NCBI GenBank assembly: GCA_027596195.1
Contig: JADGJG010000434.1
Coordinates: 1-20,128 of the forward strand
Origin: Podochytrium sp. JEL0797
Lineage: Eukaryota; Chytridiomycota; Chytridiomycetes; Chytridiales; Chytriomycetaceae
Direction of reading: 5' to 3'
Length of the DNA stretch: 20,128 nt
Shown here: positions 1-10,300 of the stretch, piece by piece
Numbering within the stretch: the first letter of the stretch is position 1
Layout: each line of letters opens with the position of its first letter
Program-made: the position numbers and the translations under genes
Notes under the pieces: generated by a model
The model's database searches: none
Seen by the model: the letters and a program-made list of their open reading frames with translations, nothing else
What the model was told of the DNA's origin: nothing

Positions 1-84
1 AACTTTATTTTCCAAACGAATCTACAAAACTAATAACATAAAGTGATAAAATATTGAGAATTGTATAATAAAGTTCGGCCTGCC

Positions 85-156
85 AGTTCAGGGCAGGGCA
101 CTGACGCTCCCGCGGAGGTCCCCTCCTGGGAGCGTCGGTTTTGCCATAACTGAACT
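85..156. repeat. Strong compound stem-loop near the left end
   Basis: Nested inverted repeats: AGTTCAG (85-91) with CTGAACT (150-156); GGCA (97-100) with TGCC (142-145); GACGCTCCC (103-111) with GGGAGCGTC (128-136); and an inner GGAGG (114-118) with CCTCC (122-126), leaving a three-base loop. It stands in otherwise AT-rich sequence. Read on the minus strand, CTGA follows the 9-bp stem after 11 nt; read on the plus strand, CTGA (150-153) follows it after 13 nt. Both are close to the hairpin-to-CTRR spacing of Helitron 3' ends. It may be a transposon terminal structure, but no second copy is visible in this window. Confidence 0.75.
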
Positions 157-235
157 TCCCTTTTATTTTTCTCCTGTCTACGAGCCTCGTCCTGGTGTGT
201 TTGTTTCCGAGGACGAATCTAAACTCAGGGTCGGC

Positions 236-3200
236 ATGTGTCCTGACTGCCTGAAAAGAGTCAAAGCAGTAGATCCGCGCACGGCAGCCTGTTTTGATTC
301 CGACAATGACAGTGAAGTTGAAGGTATATTTCTATTCTTCCTGTCCTATCCTTGCTACCTATAGGCTTTCATTGAAGAGGATATTTACTTTTGTTTGATT
401 CAGAACCGTCATCCCGAATGCCCCGAATGCCACTTGATGCGATCGCCAACGAAAACTGGATCGGTTATCTTCCCACCTGTTTCTTACCTATCAATCGCAC
501 AACTGAAGCCGTAGTTTCGCTGAGGCACCCAAACATCTATTTATCTTCTATCATCGGGAACGCGGAGAGTAAGACAATCAAATCCCACCACTACGTGCTC
601 AGGAATCTCAACCCACCACTCCGCTACGTCCCTGCTTCCATCACGGATACTTTTAGATTCGCGTTTGTTGGGGCTTGGTCCACAGAACAACAGGCCGCAA
701 CGGCCGCCTGTTACGCAACCCAACTGTTTGCCCACGAACTATTGAGCTGGTTTGAGAAACACCATCACGGATACATCAAAAACAAGGCCTTTATTACTGC
801 CGAGGAAGATAGAGTCGCTGCCAATGAAACCAGTGAGTTGGTGCTTCAAATATTTTTTTTACCTTACCAAACAGTTTTTATCGACCGTTCTTCAACCGGC
901 GAGTCTCCTGTCCACGAGAAGCTTGTCCGTCTCTTGGACCACACAACATACAACGCTGGCTCCGCAGAATCTCCCATCGAAGTTTCTACTGCTCATATCG
1001 TCTTTGACCCGACCAAAACTTCAATAACGACGGTAACTGGCAACCTCCAAGATTTCGCCGTTTACAAGCCGAGCGACTTTGACAAATCGCACAGACTTGT
1101 GAACATCGACCTCTGTTTTCCGTCTCTGTTTCCGTTTGGCAAAGGTGACGCTGCTGTGGATCGGGGGAAAACCCATATGTCGGTGGGGCGATGGGCGAAG
1201 AGATGCATGAGATTGCATGGTGGACGGTTTCCCGCTCATTGGGGGTTTGTTTCGTGGGTGTACGGGCACATTGCGTTGGAAAAGTCTTTCAACCAGCAAT
1301 ACCTTTCGATGCGAGTTCGGAAAAGAATTGTGGCAGAGCAGGATTGGACGAAGGAGGACATTCAAGCATGCTATGCGCATTCGCGTGATTTGGAGTTCTG
1401 CTTGGAGAAGGGTTTAACAGCGCCCAAGCAACCTGATGTTGTGAAGCGACTGCTGGATGTCAAGAAGATGGTGTTGCCTGGACTCCGGGCGTATATGGGG
1501 TCGGATGAGTCTCGGGCGACTGGTTTGCATCTTGCTTTCGGACTTCAAAAACGGCTTGGAACAGCCAACTTCTTCATGACGATATCGCCTGCGACCGCCC
1601 ATAGCTGGGTTGTTGCCATCAACTGTGGTTTAGTGAATGGGGAGCATGTTCAAATGAAGTTTGAGTTGGGAGAGGAAGACTTGGTAATTCCAACCCTTGC
1701 TGTTGGGGTGCAGGGAGCAGATATGTCTCGGGCAACGAGTGGCCTGGCTTCAAAGTTGTCGGGTGAAGGAGGTGCAGGGTTGCCAGACAAGAGCGTAAGA
1801 GCGCTTGCTGCGGCCCTTAATCCGCACGTCTCGGCAGTTTACGCGCGCAAAATGGCGATGGTCTTCTTTGAGGATTTCCTTGGTTGGAATTTCAAGTATC
1901 GCGCCCCTGTGCTTGGTGGAGGGATGTTGGGCGTTCTGCGTTGGTTTTCCGCATCGTACGAGACTCAGAAGATGGGTGATATCCATACCCATGTTGTCGC
2001 CGCAGTTCATGGTTTGCCCCGTACATCCGAGGAATTTCGAACCAAGTTGAAGGATCCGGCGTTTTCTGCCAGGTAACCGTATTTTATCCTTATCATAATT
2101 TCTAATCTTTTCACATAGATTGTGTTCCTTTCGCGACGATATTCTGTCAACAAACCCACCGCTCTCTTGTCCAAACAATTCTTGTCCATCTCCCTCATGC
2201 AGCGGTACCTTGAGTGCACTCCCTATTCCCGGAGAGGCGTTCCAAAAACCCAAAGGAGGAAAAATCTACCCAACATCTGCTTGTGGAGATTGCAGACGCG
2301 AGTTTTGCCACACGGACGTCATGAAGGAACGAATTCAATCTTACGCTGCCGACCGGAATATTGACATTTCCCCAGCCGCTGTTGACAACTTTCGCTGCTG
2401 TCCTCCAGCCAAAGACTTCGTACAATCGGACAAGGCACTTTGCCTCTTTGCCATGAATCTTTTGGAGTTCCAGAACCATTTTGCGACACATACCAACAGC
2501 TGCTTCAAATCTACCTCTCGCACGCCGAACGGAAAAATCTGTCGCTTTCTGTTGCCCAAACTTGCGAATATTTTGCAGACCTGCATCGATCCCAAGACGT
2601 GTATCATCACTCCGTTTAGGTCGATTGGAAGCGAGTATTACAATCTGTGCAACTTAAATTGGGGTGAGCATCGTTATTCACGTCCTATCTAAGACTGTAT
2701 AGGCTGACTATTTCTTAGCGCGCCTTTCGGTTGACAACATGGACCTGCAGATCTTGGTTAATTCGGAAACTCGAAAGTCCACGGCCTACACCATCAAGTA
2801 CACTTTCAAGCGCCAATCACTGGAATCTTCTGCAATTATGCGCATTGGCCTGTATTCGAAAACATTGTCGTCTGTTATCGAAAGTCGCGACGACGCAGAA
2901 ATTGGTCCCGAGGAACGTGGTTTACGAGTCATAAACAAGTTCCTCTACGCGTTATCTAAACCAGTCGAAATCTGTACAACTCTTGCTGCACATTTGATCA
3001 TGACGGATGGCGAGTTGTTCCAATCTTCTCACGAGTATGTCTACGCCAACTTGTCGCTCATCGCTGCCTGCTACGCAGACCCTCCTACTTCTACTACTTC
3101 TACTACTCAACATAACCCTCTTCCTGCTACACCAGCTGCTGCTACACCCGGACCTACTACTGCTACTCTGCCTGCTGCTACGACTGCTCAACCTTCTACT

Positions 3201-6116
3201 ACTACTGCTACTCTGCCTGCTGCTACGACTGCTCAACCTTCTACTACTACTGCTACTCTGCCTGCTGCTACGACTGCTCAACCTTCTACTACTACCGGTA
3301 CTCCCGCCGTTACCGACGACGATGACACCTTCGTAGACTTGAGTATTTCCGTGTCTTCCCTCAACTCTGGCGACAACACTGCTCTATGCCCGATGGAGGA
3401 CTACTGGAATCGGGCCAACTCCAAAGATCCCGACCTCGCTTGTATGAGTTACATCAACTGCGTTGAGAATTTTCACCTCGTTTCCGCCAAAGGCTCACCA
3501 AAACATTGGGTGCGCAACAAGCTTCTCGCTCAAAAAGTTCTCATTATAAACGGCAAGCAACTTCCAAACGATGCGAAGAACCTGAAACCTTCGGACCTTG
3601 AGTTCCACTCCAAGGGAATGCTCTGTCTTTTTAAGCCGCATGCTTCCAAAAAAGACCTTAAGCCGGATCATGGTTAGTCTTCGTTTGGTTTGTTACTGTT
3701 TGCCATATCCTAAACACGATACATTATAGGTATGTCCTGGCAGGCGGCCTATGAACTCTTCAAAGCAGAGGGTGGCGCTGACGACGTGGCTGCTGCCCTC
3801 CTTCATGAAAAGTTTGTTCGCAATCATTACGAAAGTAATGAGAAGGATTTCCTGGCGCCCGAAGAAACCGACGAGGATCGCATCATGCGTGAGCACCCAT
3901 TCGATGATCCTGACAACCGCAACACTCGCGACTTTGACCCTGAGGCTGAAATGACCGACGAGTACGTTGCTCAACAACTTCACAACTTCGAAAAGGAGCT
4001 TGCCGACAGCATGGCTCGGCGGCTTGCTGGTACGGATCCAGGTTCACTGTCCAAGCCGGTAGTGGCTGCGATCTCCCTTTCCACGGAGTCCTCTCCCTCC
4101 CCGCCTCCTCCCCCTCCTTCACTTCCTATGTACACCTCCGTCGACAACTGCTTGGCTGCGTTGAAAAAACTAGCCATGGCGTCTGCGGAAAGTGATAATA
4201 ATGGATCTTCACGGTACGCAACGGAAGGCTTTTTGTCAAGAAACGAACGCGTGGTCGGGATGGAAGACGTATTCACTCCAGTTGCTTGGATAGCCCCCGA
4301 TCCCAAGAAGAAAGTTGATCCATCCGTTCTTGCCAAGTTCCCCAGAATCAGCGCCGTTTCTGCAGCTTTCTGTCTTGACTTTGGTCAGCACTATGTCTTT
4401 GAGACTTACGCACGTCATCTTTTGTACCTCTACCTCCGAGATGCCAATGAACTATTGCCTGATCATCTGTCCCCGTCTCTAAGGCCTCAGCTAATCGGGT
4501 ATCTTGGTGGCGAGGCAGGGACTGGAAAGTCGAACATTATTGCATCTTTGTTGACATTCGCGACATTGTGGGGGAGGAGGAACACCATAGAAACAATGGC
4601 CTTTATGGGTTTGGCTGGATTACAGATTCAAGGAGAAACGATTCATTCTCAGCGTCAACTGTGCGTCGACTTATCCAAAAACAAAAACCTTGCCCCAGCT
4701 CTCCAAGGAAAAATCGAGTACGTATTTTTTTCGTTTCAATATTCTGTTCAATTCTCTGACAGTTTGATATTTAGGAAAGTGTATCTCACTATTGTCGATG
4801 AAGTGTCTCAAACAAGACTCGATGTCATGGGTGCTGCTGAGGCAAGGACCCGGGAAGCTTGCAGCGGGAAGCAGAACGGAGCGGAAATTTGGGCAGGAAA
4901 ACACTGTTTGTTTACTGGCGACTTGCTTCAGCTGCCACCAGTTGGGGGCTCGCCGTTTTTTGAAGCGAGAGAAGCCGGCCAAGTTGATACTACCTTTGTT
5001 GCCGCTGGAAGAAGACTATGGGCATCATTGAATTTCGTGTTCTTCTTGACAAAAGTATGTGTCCTATTCATGTTAACGATAGACCATTCTAACTGTTACA
5101 TTAGGTTTGGCGCCAGATATACGACCCTCTGTTCCTGGCTATCTTGTCTAGGATGAGATGGGGTGCACTGACCGACGCTGATCTGGACGCCATCAACAAC
5201 TACACTGTCGAGTCGTTTCGCTCGTACCCTTCCGTCGCAGTAAAGGACGATACTGCCGACTTCTTGGCTCCTGTTGCTTTGGTGGTGAATGTGGAACGCT
5301 GTGAGGTTATTCGTACCTCCCTGTTGGACTTCTGCCGAGCAAAGAATATACCCTGCTACCGGATCTCTGCAGTACCATCCAACAGCGACAACGCCTTGCC
5401 TCTCTCTCGCGTCGCTTATTTGAACGACGATAGTACGAGCAAAATCCCTCTGATTTTGGACTTCTACAAGGGAATGCCGGCCATGGTCACGAAGAGGATT
5501 CCGGACCTTGCTCATCTAAACGTGTTCGCGAATGGAACTCTCATTTTCATCCTTGACGCTGTACCTGATGGCGATGAACGTTACTGTACTACAATTGTTG
5601 ATGGCTTTACGATGAAAAAGTTAACGAAAACTCCAAAGTTGCTCTGGGTGAAAGTCAGGGGAGAGAAGCGTGTGCTTGTCCCTGGTTGCCCACCTGGAGT
5701 TGTTGCGATCCCCCCCCCTCTGCATTTCCGTTTCCATCAAGATGCCAAACACGGATAGGCTCTGGAGTCCGACGCTCATCCAGTTCCCATGCATTCCTGC
5801 TCTCGCATGTACTCCCGAGAAGCTCCAAGGAGTTACGTTGGAGCATTGGATCACCATCAACCGCCTTGATCGCCGCCACTTTAACCCCCAAACTTTGTAC
5901 GTCTGCTTCTCTCGTGTTTGCCTCCTCAAGTGGATCCGCTTGACATTCAAGATGACTATGGAATATGCTAAAGGATTCAAACCTCCACGCAAGTACGTCA
6001 CAGAAATGATTCGTCTGATTCGCATGGCCACTCTTCCTGTGTACGCTGATTCAAACGTGACTGCTCAGTTCAATGCCTGGAGGGAGCAGCAGGAAGAATT
6101 CGCGAGAATGCCGTAA
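236..6116 (+). CDS. Helitron Rep-helicase (RepHel), multi-exon, frameshifted near the 3' end
   Basis: Rolling-circle transposase-helicase. Exons read by splice consensus and frame: upstream..323, 404-2072, 2119-2663, 2719-3672, 3730-4717, 4775-5054, 5105-6116. The start is uncertain: the frame is open from 50, and its only ATG before the first intron is at 236, inside a Cys motif (MCPDCL). Domains in order: a DUF6570-like stretch (NENWIGYLP) from about 445; the Helitron-like N-terminal nuclease with HUH motif HTH at 1984-1992; a Cys/His segment (HTNSC...CRF) near 2490-2550; paired tyrosines in YTIKYTFK at 2787-2810; a Thr/Ala/Pro linker; the helicase with Walker A GEAGTGKS at 4509-4532, Walker B VDE at 4794-4802, GDLLQLPPV at about 4917-4943, and motif V as EKLQGVTL near 5820-5843. 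A run of nine C at 5710-5718 shifts the frame; the upstream frame stops at 5756-5758, and the conserved C-terminal helicase motifs continue in the +1 frame to TAA at 6114. Either an inactivating mutation or a homopolymer error. Confidence 0.85.
3152..3295 (+). repeat. 45-bp tandem repeat, three copies, inside the Helitron gene
   Basis: Three near-identical 45-bp units in frame (matching points at 3161, 3206 and 3251) encode a 15-residue unit TTTATLPAATTAQPS. The array lies between the nuclease/tyrosine part and the helicase part of the transposase. It extends a looser Thr/Ala/Pro tract beginning near 3085. It looks like a flexible, expandable interdomain linker. Confidence 0.9.
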
Positions 6117-6316
6117 TTGTTTTAATCATTTTTTTGGAAATAAACAATATGGAAAGTAATTGAAGTTAAAAAGGTCCTAGCGGCGGAACAACGCCATACA
6201 GTCCAAATAAGGGGGGGAGAGGCCAACAGACCTCGTGAATGAAGGCATCAGCGACTTTTTTTACCACCAGTCTGTAAAAATCCCCTTTTCTTTCTTTCTT
6301 CTGTACACGCTCTCAA
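6117..6316. other. Junction between Helitron and KTI12; KTI12 promoter region
   Basis: Two hundred bases without a gene. They contain an AATAAA at 6139-6144 that could serve the transposase transcript, the candidate Helitron end CTAG at 6177-6180, a small hairpin GGCG/CGCC just beyond it (about 6183-6196), and a pyrimidine-rich stretch (TTTCTTTCTTCTG) just before the KTI12 start. If the element ends at 6180, only about 136 bp separate it from the KTI12 ATG, so the native KTI12 promoter is either very short or supplied partly by the element. The last point is inference. Confidence 0.5.
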
Positions 6317-7216
6317 ATGCCCGTGATCGTTATGTGTGGCCTGCCATGCTCCGGCAAGACACGACGTGCAACTGAAATCGCTTCGCTTCTCGAAACGGAA
6401 ATCGCTGCGTACAACGAGTCGCTCACTCGGGATCCAAAGCCGGCTGCCAAAAACACCCCTGCCAAAACGCCGTACGACTCCAAAGTCGTCGTCATTAACG
6501 AGGAAAAGCTCCGGATCGACCGAGCAACGTCCTATGCAAGCACCGCTGCGGAAAAGTTTGTGCGTGGCGACTTGTTGTCCGCAGTCGAACGGGAACTCTC
6601 CCGAGACCGCTTCGTCATTCTCGACAGCATGAATTACATCAAAGGATACCGCTACCAACTGCATTGCGTGGCAAAGGGCCTCGGCACCTCGCAACACACT
6701 GTGTTCTGCATGGCTCGAGTTGAGGATGTGACCAAGTGGAACAACGAGTCAAATCAATATCCAACCGACGTCTTTGAAGGCCTTTTGGGTCGCCTGGAGG
6801 AGCCCAACTCGCTCAACCGGTGGGATTCTCCGCTACTGTGTCTCCTGTCGACCGACAAGCTTCCCGAAACCTTCATTCACAGCCTCGTTTCCACGTCTCT
6901 GACGCAAGCTCCGTCGCAATCGCTTGCGCTGAAACCTGTTGCCGAGACCAACTATTTGCACGAAATGGATTCAACGTTGAAGGCGATTTCGGATGCTGTG
7001 TTGGAAGCCGTGCGGAGTGGATTCATGCAGGGTGGGGAACTCAAAGTTCCGGGAACCGATGAGAAAGTGCTTGTTCCCTCGAAAGGAATCAGTGTGTCAG
7101 AAATGGGAAGGCTTCGCAGATTGTATGCGGGAAATCTCAATCGCTTGACAATCAAGATTGACCGGAAACAGATTGCCGACGGTTTTGTCGAATACATCAA
7201 CCAGAACTTGCGTTGA
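6317..7216 (+). CDS. KTI12: Elongator-associated protein Kti12
   Basis: Single-exon gene of 299 aa. Kti12 is a P-loop protein that associates with the Elongator complex and is needed for its modification of wobble uridines in tRNAs; it acts in cytosol and nucleus. The N-terminus carries a Walker A GLPCSGKT at residues 8-15. The block DSMNYIKGYRYQLHC at about residues 102-116 is the family hallmark, and the C-terminal half ends in the expected helical region with a basic Arg/Lys stretch. Length and architecture match fungal Kti12. The start at 6317 is supported because the P-loop begins seven residues in, as in homologues. AATAAA directly abuts the stop codon (7217-7222). The gene is convergent with the large minus-strand gene ending at 7398. 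Nothing looks broken. The homologous seleno-Cys-tRNA kinase PSTK shares the P-loop, but the NYIKGYRYQLHC block favours Kti12. Confidence 0.93.
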   Translation: MPVIVMCGLPCSGKTRRATEIASLLETEIAAYNESLTRDPKPAAKNTPAKTPYDSKVVVINEEKLRIDRATSYASTAAEKFVRGDLLSAVERELSRDRFVILDSMNYIKGYRYQLHCVAKGLGTSQHTVFCMARVEDVTKWNNESNQYPTDVFEGLLGRLEEPNSLNRWDSPLLCLLSTDKLPETFIHSLVSTSLTQAPSQSLALKPVAETNYLHEMDSTLKAISDAVLEAVRSGFMQGGELKVPGTDEKVLVPSKGISVSEMGRLRRLYAGNLNRLTIKIDRKQIADGFVEYINQNLR

Positions 7217-7397
7217 AATAAAGAGAACCGATAGTTCCTTTATTGACTTCATTTGAATCCCTTTCCTTTGAAGAAGCCCGCGATTTTACCCTCCTCTCGC
7301 GAAGGCACAAAACCAGAAACATGTATGGTTCTCGATTTGGTCTTCCCGATGGCGGCTGATTCAGGGAAATGAATTTAGCGTGTAGTTGTAAATTGCT
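7217..7397. other. Convergent 3' intergenic gap
   Basis: Short gap between the stop codons of KTI12 (+) and the large minus-strand gene. It holds the KTI12 polyadenylation-like AATAAA at its left edge and no open frame of note. No terminator-like hairpin was seen. Confidence 0.6.
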
Positions 7398-10300
7398 CTA
7401 GAATATACTGGGAATATACTCGCATTTTAAAATTGCCAACGCAGCGTCCACAGGATCTTCATCCACGGGCAAATCAACTGAGTTTCAAAGTCAGTCTGCA
7501 AAATCACTCACTTAACAACATACCTGGCTCATCAGCGTATCCATTCTTGACCAAGATTTGCAACAACTTTGGAGTAAATTCCGAGCTCATGACTACCACG
7601 TTGCTCACATTGTGCCACGCTTCTTCAGCGATCGCGTTGTTGACACTCAGTTCCATGAATTGAACAGCTGTTGCGTGGAAAAGTCAGTGCTTGCGACAGG
7701 TAAAGCAAATATCTTACACTTGATTTCGACTTCCTTGCCAAACACAGCCCACACGGGTTTCATGTACTTTTCAATCAACTTTGGCGGTTCCTTTTCGAAA
7801 CGGTCCACCAAACAAATGACCTTTCGAAGGATGGCCTTTTCAGGCGTCACTGCACCATAGACCATTGTCATGATTCCTTCCGCCCAAACCTTTGCCTTTG
7901 CAGGGCCTTCATCGAATTTGATTTCGATTTCTCTGAATTTGGAGCCCGACTTTCCTTTGTCTCGTTGAACGCACGCGTGGAGGGTCACGTCCGACTTTCC
8001 GGCATGGAATTCTGCCTTCACGATGCGGTGGAGCTCGAGAGTTGGGAAGACTTCTCGCTCTGTCAAAGAGAGGAAATGAGATCACACCACATGACGAAAA
8101 ATACTCAACTCTTTTCATCGACACAAGAGAGTTCGTTGTTTTCGAATTTGATTTCGCATTTAATCTTCTCACAGACAGCTTTACCAGACAACTGCTTTAG
8201 AATGTCAGAAGTGTGAAAAGTGCAACTGGGATGACCCACCTCTTGAGCCGAAGGCAATTTTACTGCAGGCAGCTCGGCAGCAATCTTTTTTACTTCTGAG
8301 GCTCTGGCAGGAGAATTAGATGGTAGTTGAGCTGATTGAACCATTGAAGAAGTATCTTGAATTTTGTTGCCAGCTTCAGTGACTCTCAGTTTTTCTTTCT
8401 CGGCAGGACTCAATCCAACAACAACTGCCGGTTTTTCGGTGGATAAGCCTTTCGGTTCACTGTTTTTGTGCAAGATATTGACTGCGGAGGGCGCGGATAT
8501 CGGTGTTTGGGTTGACGGAGCAACAGATTCCTGATTTCCTGTGACGGATGGCGCGTCTTGTTTGTTTTCATGAAGCATCATGTCCATCGCGTTCATATAT
8601 TTTCCTTTGTTTGGCCTCGTTGCGTTCGTGACCGGAGCCGGGGTGGGTTTTGACATTGAGGGTGGGGCTGGAGGTTCACTAGGCGCCACAATTGGAACAG
8701 CAGTTGCAGCCATCAACTTCTCAGTGTTGGGATTTGAATTGAGAGTAGCAGGTTCTTTGGCTACTTCAGCTGCTGATTTGTTGGCTCGCTCCTTTGCGTA
8801 TTCACTGACGGTAGGAGCAGCGAACGCGTTGGTTTCGAATGCACTCGTCAACTTTGAAATCTTTCCACCAACTCTCGGTGAACCCTTTGGAGAAGCAAGC
8901 GGTTTCGACACGTTGGTTGGTGCTGGTGGGGGTGGTGGTGGTAAGCTGTCTTTTGGGGCGTCCGAAAGCACTTCTGGGGAAGATTCCACGAGGCTAACTT
9001 TTGCTGAGATTGATTGACTTTCCACTTTGGTATTTGTTTGTTGGGGTATCTCAACGCTTGTTGGAGCAGTTGTGGTAGAAATCACACTCGAAATTGGGAT
9101 CTGCTGACTCGTCGCTTCCGATGTTGGCCCCTTTTGAGTCACTTTGGGGCCTTCGTTCCTAGAACTCAATTGTTGTGGTGCTTCTACGCGTGTTTTGGAA
9201 AGTGATTCGGGTTGGATTTCGACTGGAGAAGCTGCTGGTGGTGACAACTTTTCCGTTGACGATTTTGTAGATTTGGTTTTGATCTCAACAGGAGTCACTT
9301 CGAATGTGGAACTAGAAATATCAGGTTTGAACTTCTCAGCAAGCGTGCCGGGAGCAGGTATGGGTGTTTCTTTGGTGGCAACAGGCTCTTGAGCCACTGG
9401 GGATTGTGGCTTTGGAAGCCGACTGTCCTTCAAAGGAATCGATGACGAGCTTCCTGAACGGTTTGCTGGAACAACCGTTGACGAGATTTGCTCAATAGAT
9501 GGCTGATTTGTCTTCGCGTTGTCAACCTTTGTTTCGGCAGTTTTGTTCACTTCCTGTGCTGCAGTCTCTCGAGCGGGGCTCAAGATCAAAACTACTGGCT
9601 GGGAAACTTCCGGCTTCGATGGTAGTTCTGGGAGACCAAGTTGCACTGTTGAAACTCTGGGACTCGGTTTGGGACTCACAGCCACCGCGTGGTTCTTTGC
9701 ATCAGGAGAGGGTGTATCACTGGCCTGTCTCGAAATCGAGTTCCTTGGAGATTCATTACCCTTTGGAGTATCCGCCTTCAACGCATCACTCGCCGACAGG
9801 CTATGATGACTCGATGATCCTTTCATTTTCGTCACCATGTTCTTCAACCCGCTTTTCAATGATTTCATGGAATGTCCGAATCCGTGTTTCTTTTCGTGTT
9901 TCTCCTCCTCTTCAGACTCGTGGTGGTCCTCTTTGAGGCACTCCATGGATGGTTTCAAGGAGAGTGGTGCAGATTTGATTCCGGAGGTTTTCTTTTCGGT
10001 TGATGGCGAGTGGGACAGCTTGCTCATGCTGGTTCCAGGAGATTGGATAAGTGAAGCAGAGCTGTGGTTGACTCGTTCGTTTTCGTTGACAGTGATGGAC
10101 ACGCGTGGACTGGGCGCTAATTCGTTGAAATTCGATGTATTGGATTCCTCATGAGACAGCAACTGGGCACTAGCAGCATCTGCTTTTTGTAAATTAGAAT
10201 ACGATATTTGTTTACAGCAACTGACTGAATACCTTCCGTTGCCTGGCTTTTGACTTCAGACTGCCTGCCAGAAACTCTCCCTGATATTGACTGCCTGTCG

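Larger units (their letters stand above)
1..6180 (+). mobile_element. Autonomous Helitron (rolling-circle DNA transposon), ends not resolved
   Basis: The region carries one long spliced gene joining an HUH/two-tyrosine replication initiator to a Pif1-like helicase, the combination that defines Helitrons. No flanking duplication is expected for this class, and none was seen. Canonical Helitrons begin with TC and end in CTRR, with a short hairpin about 10-12 nt before the end. A CTAG lies at 6177-6180, downstream of the helicase stop, but no convincing hairpin lies just before it; the only inverted repeat nearby is ATTGTTT/AAACAAT at 6116-6122 and 6142-6148. On the left, a very strong stem-loop sits at 85-156. 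The left boundary may lie outside the window. That this is a Helitron is secure from the protein; the stated limits are approximate. Confidence 0.85.

Noticed and set aside
2952..3281. Ser/Arg-rich frame on the minus strand
   Set aside because: Direct reflection of the 45-bp Thr/Ala/Pro repeat on the other strand.
4718..4774. Read-through of this 57-nt stretch as coding
   Set aside because: It is open in frame, but it has a GTACGT donor and TTTAG acceptor, and its removal brings the Walker B strand to the usual context. It is treated as an intron, though retention cannot be excluded.
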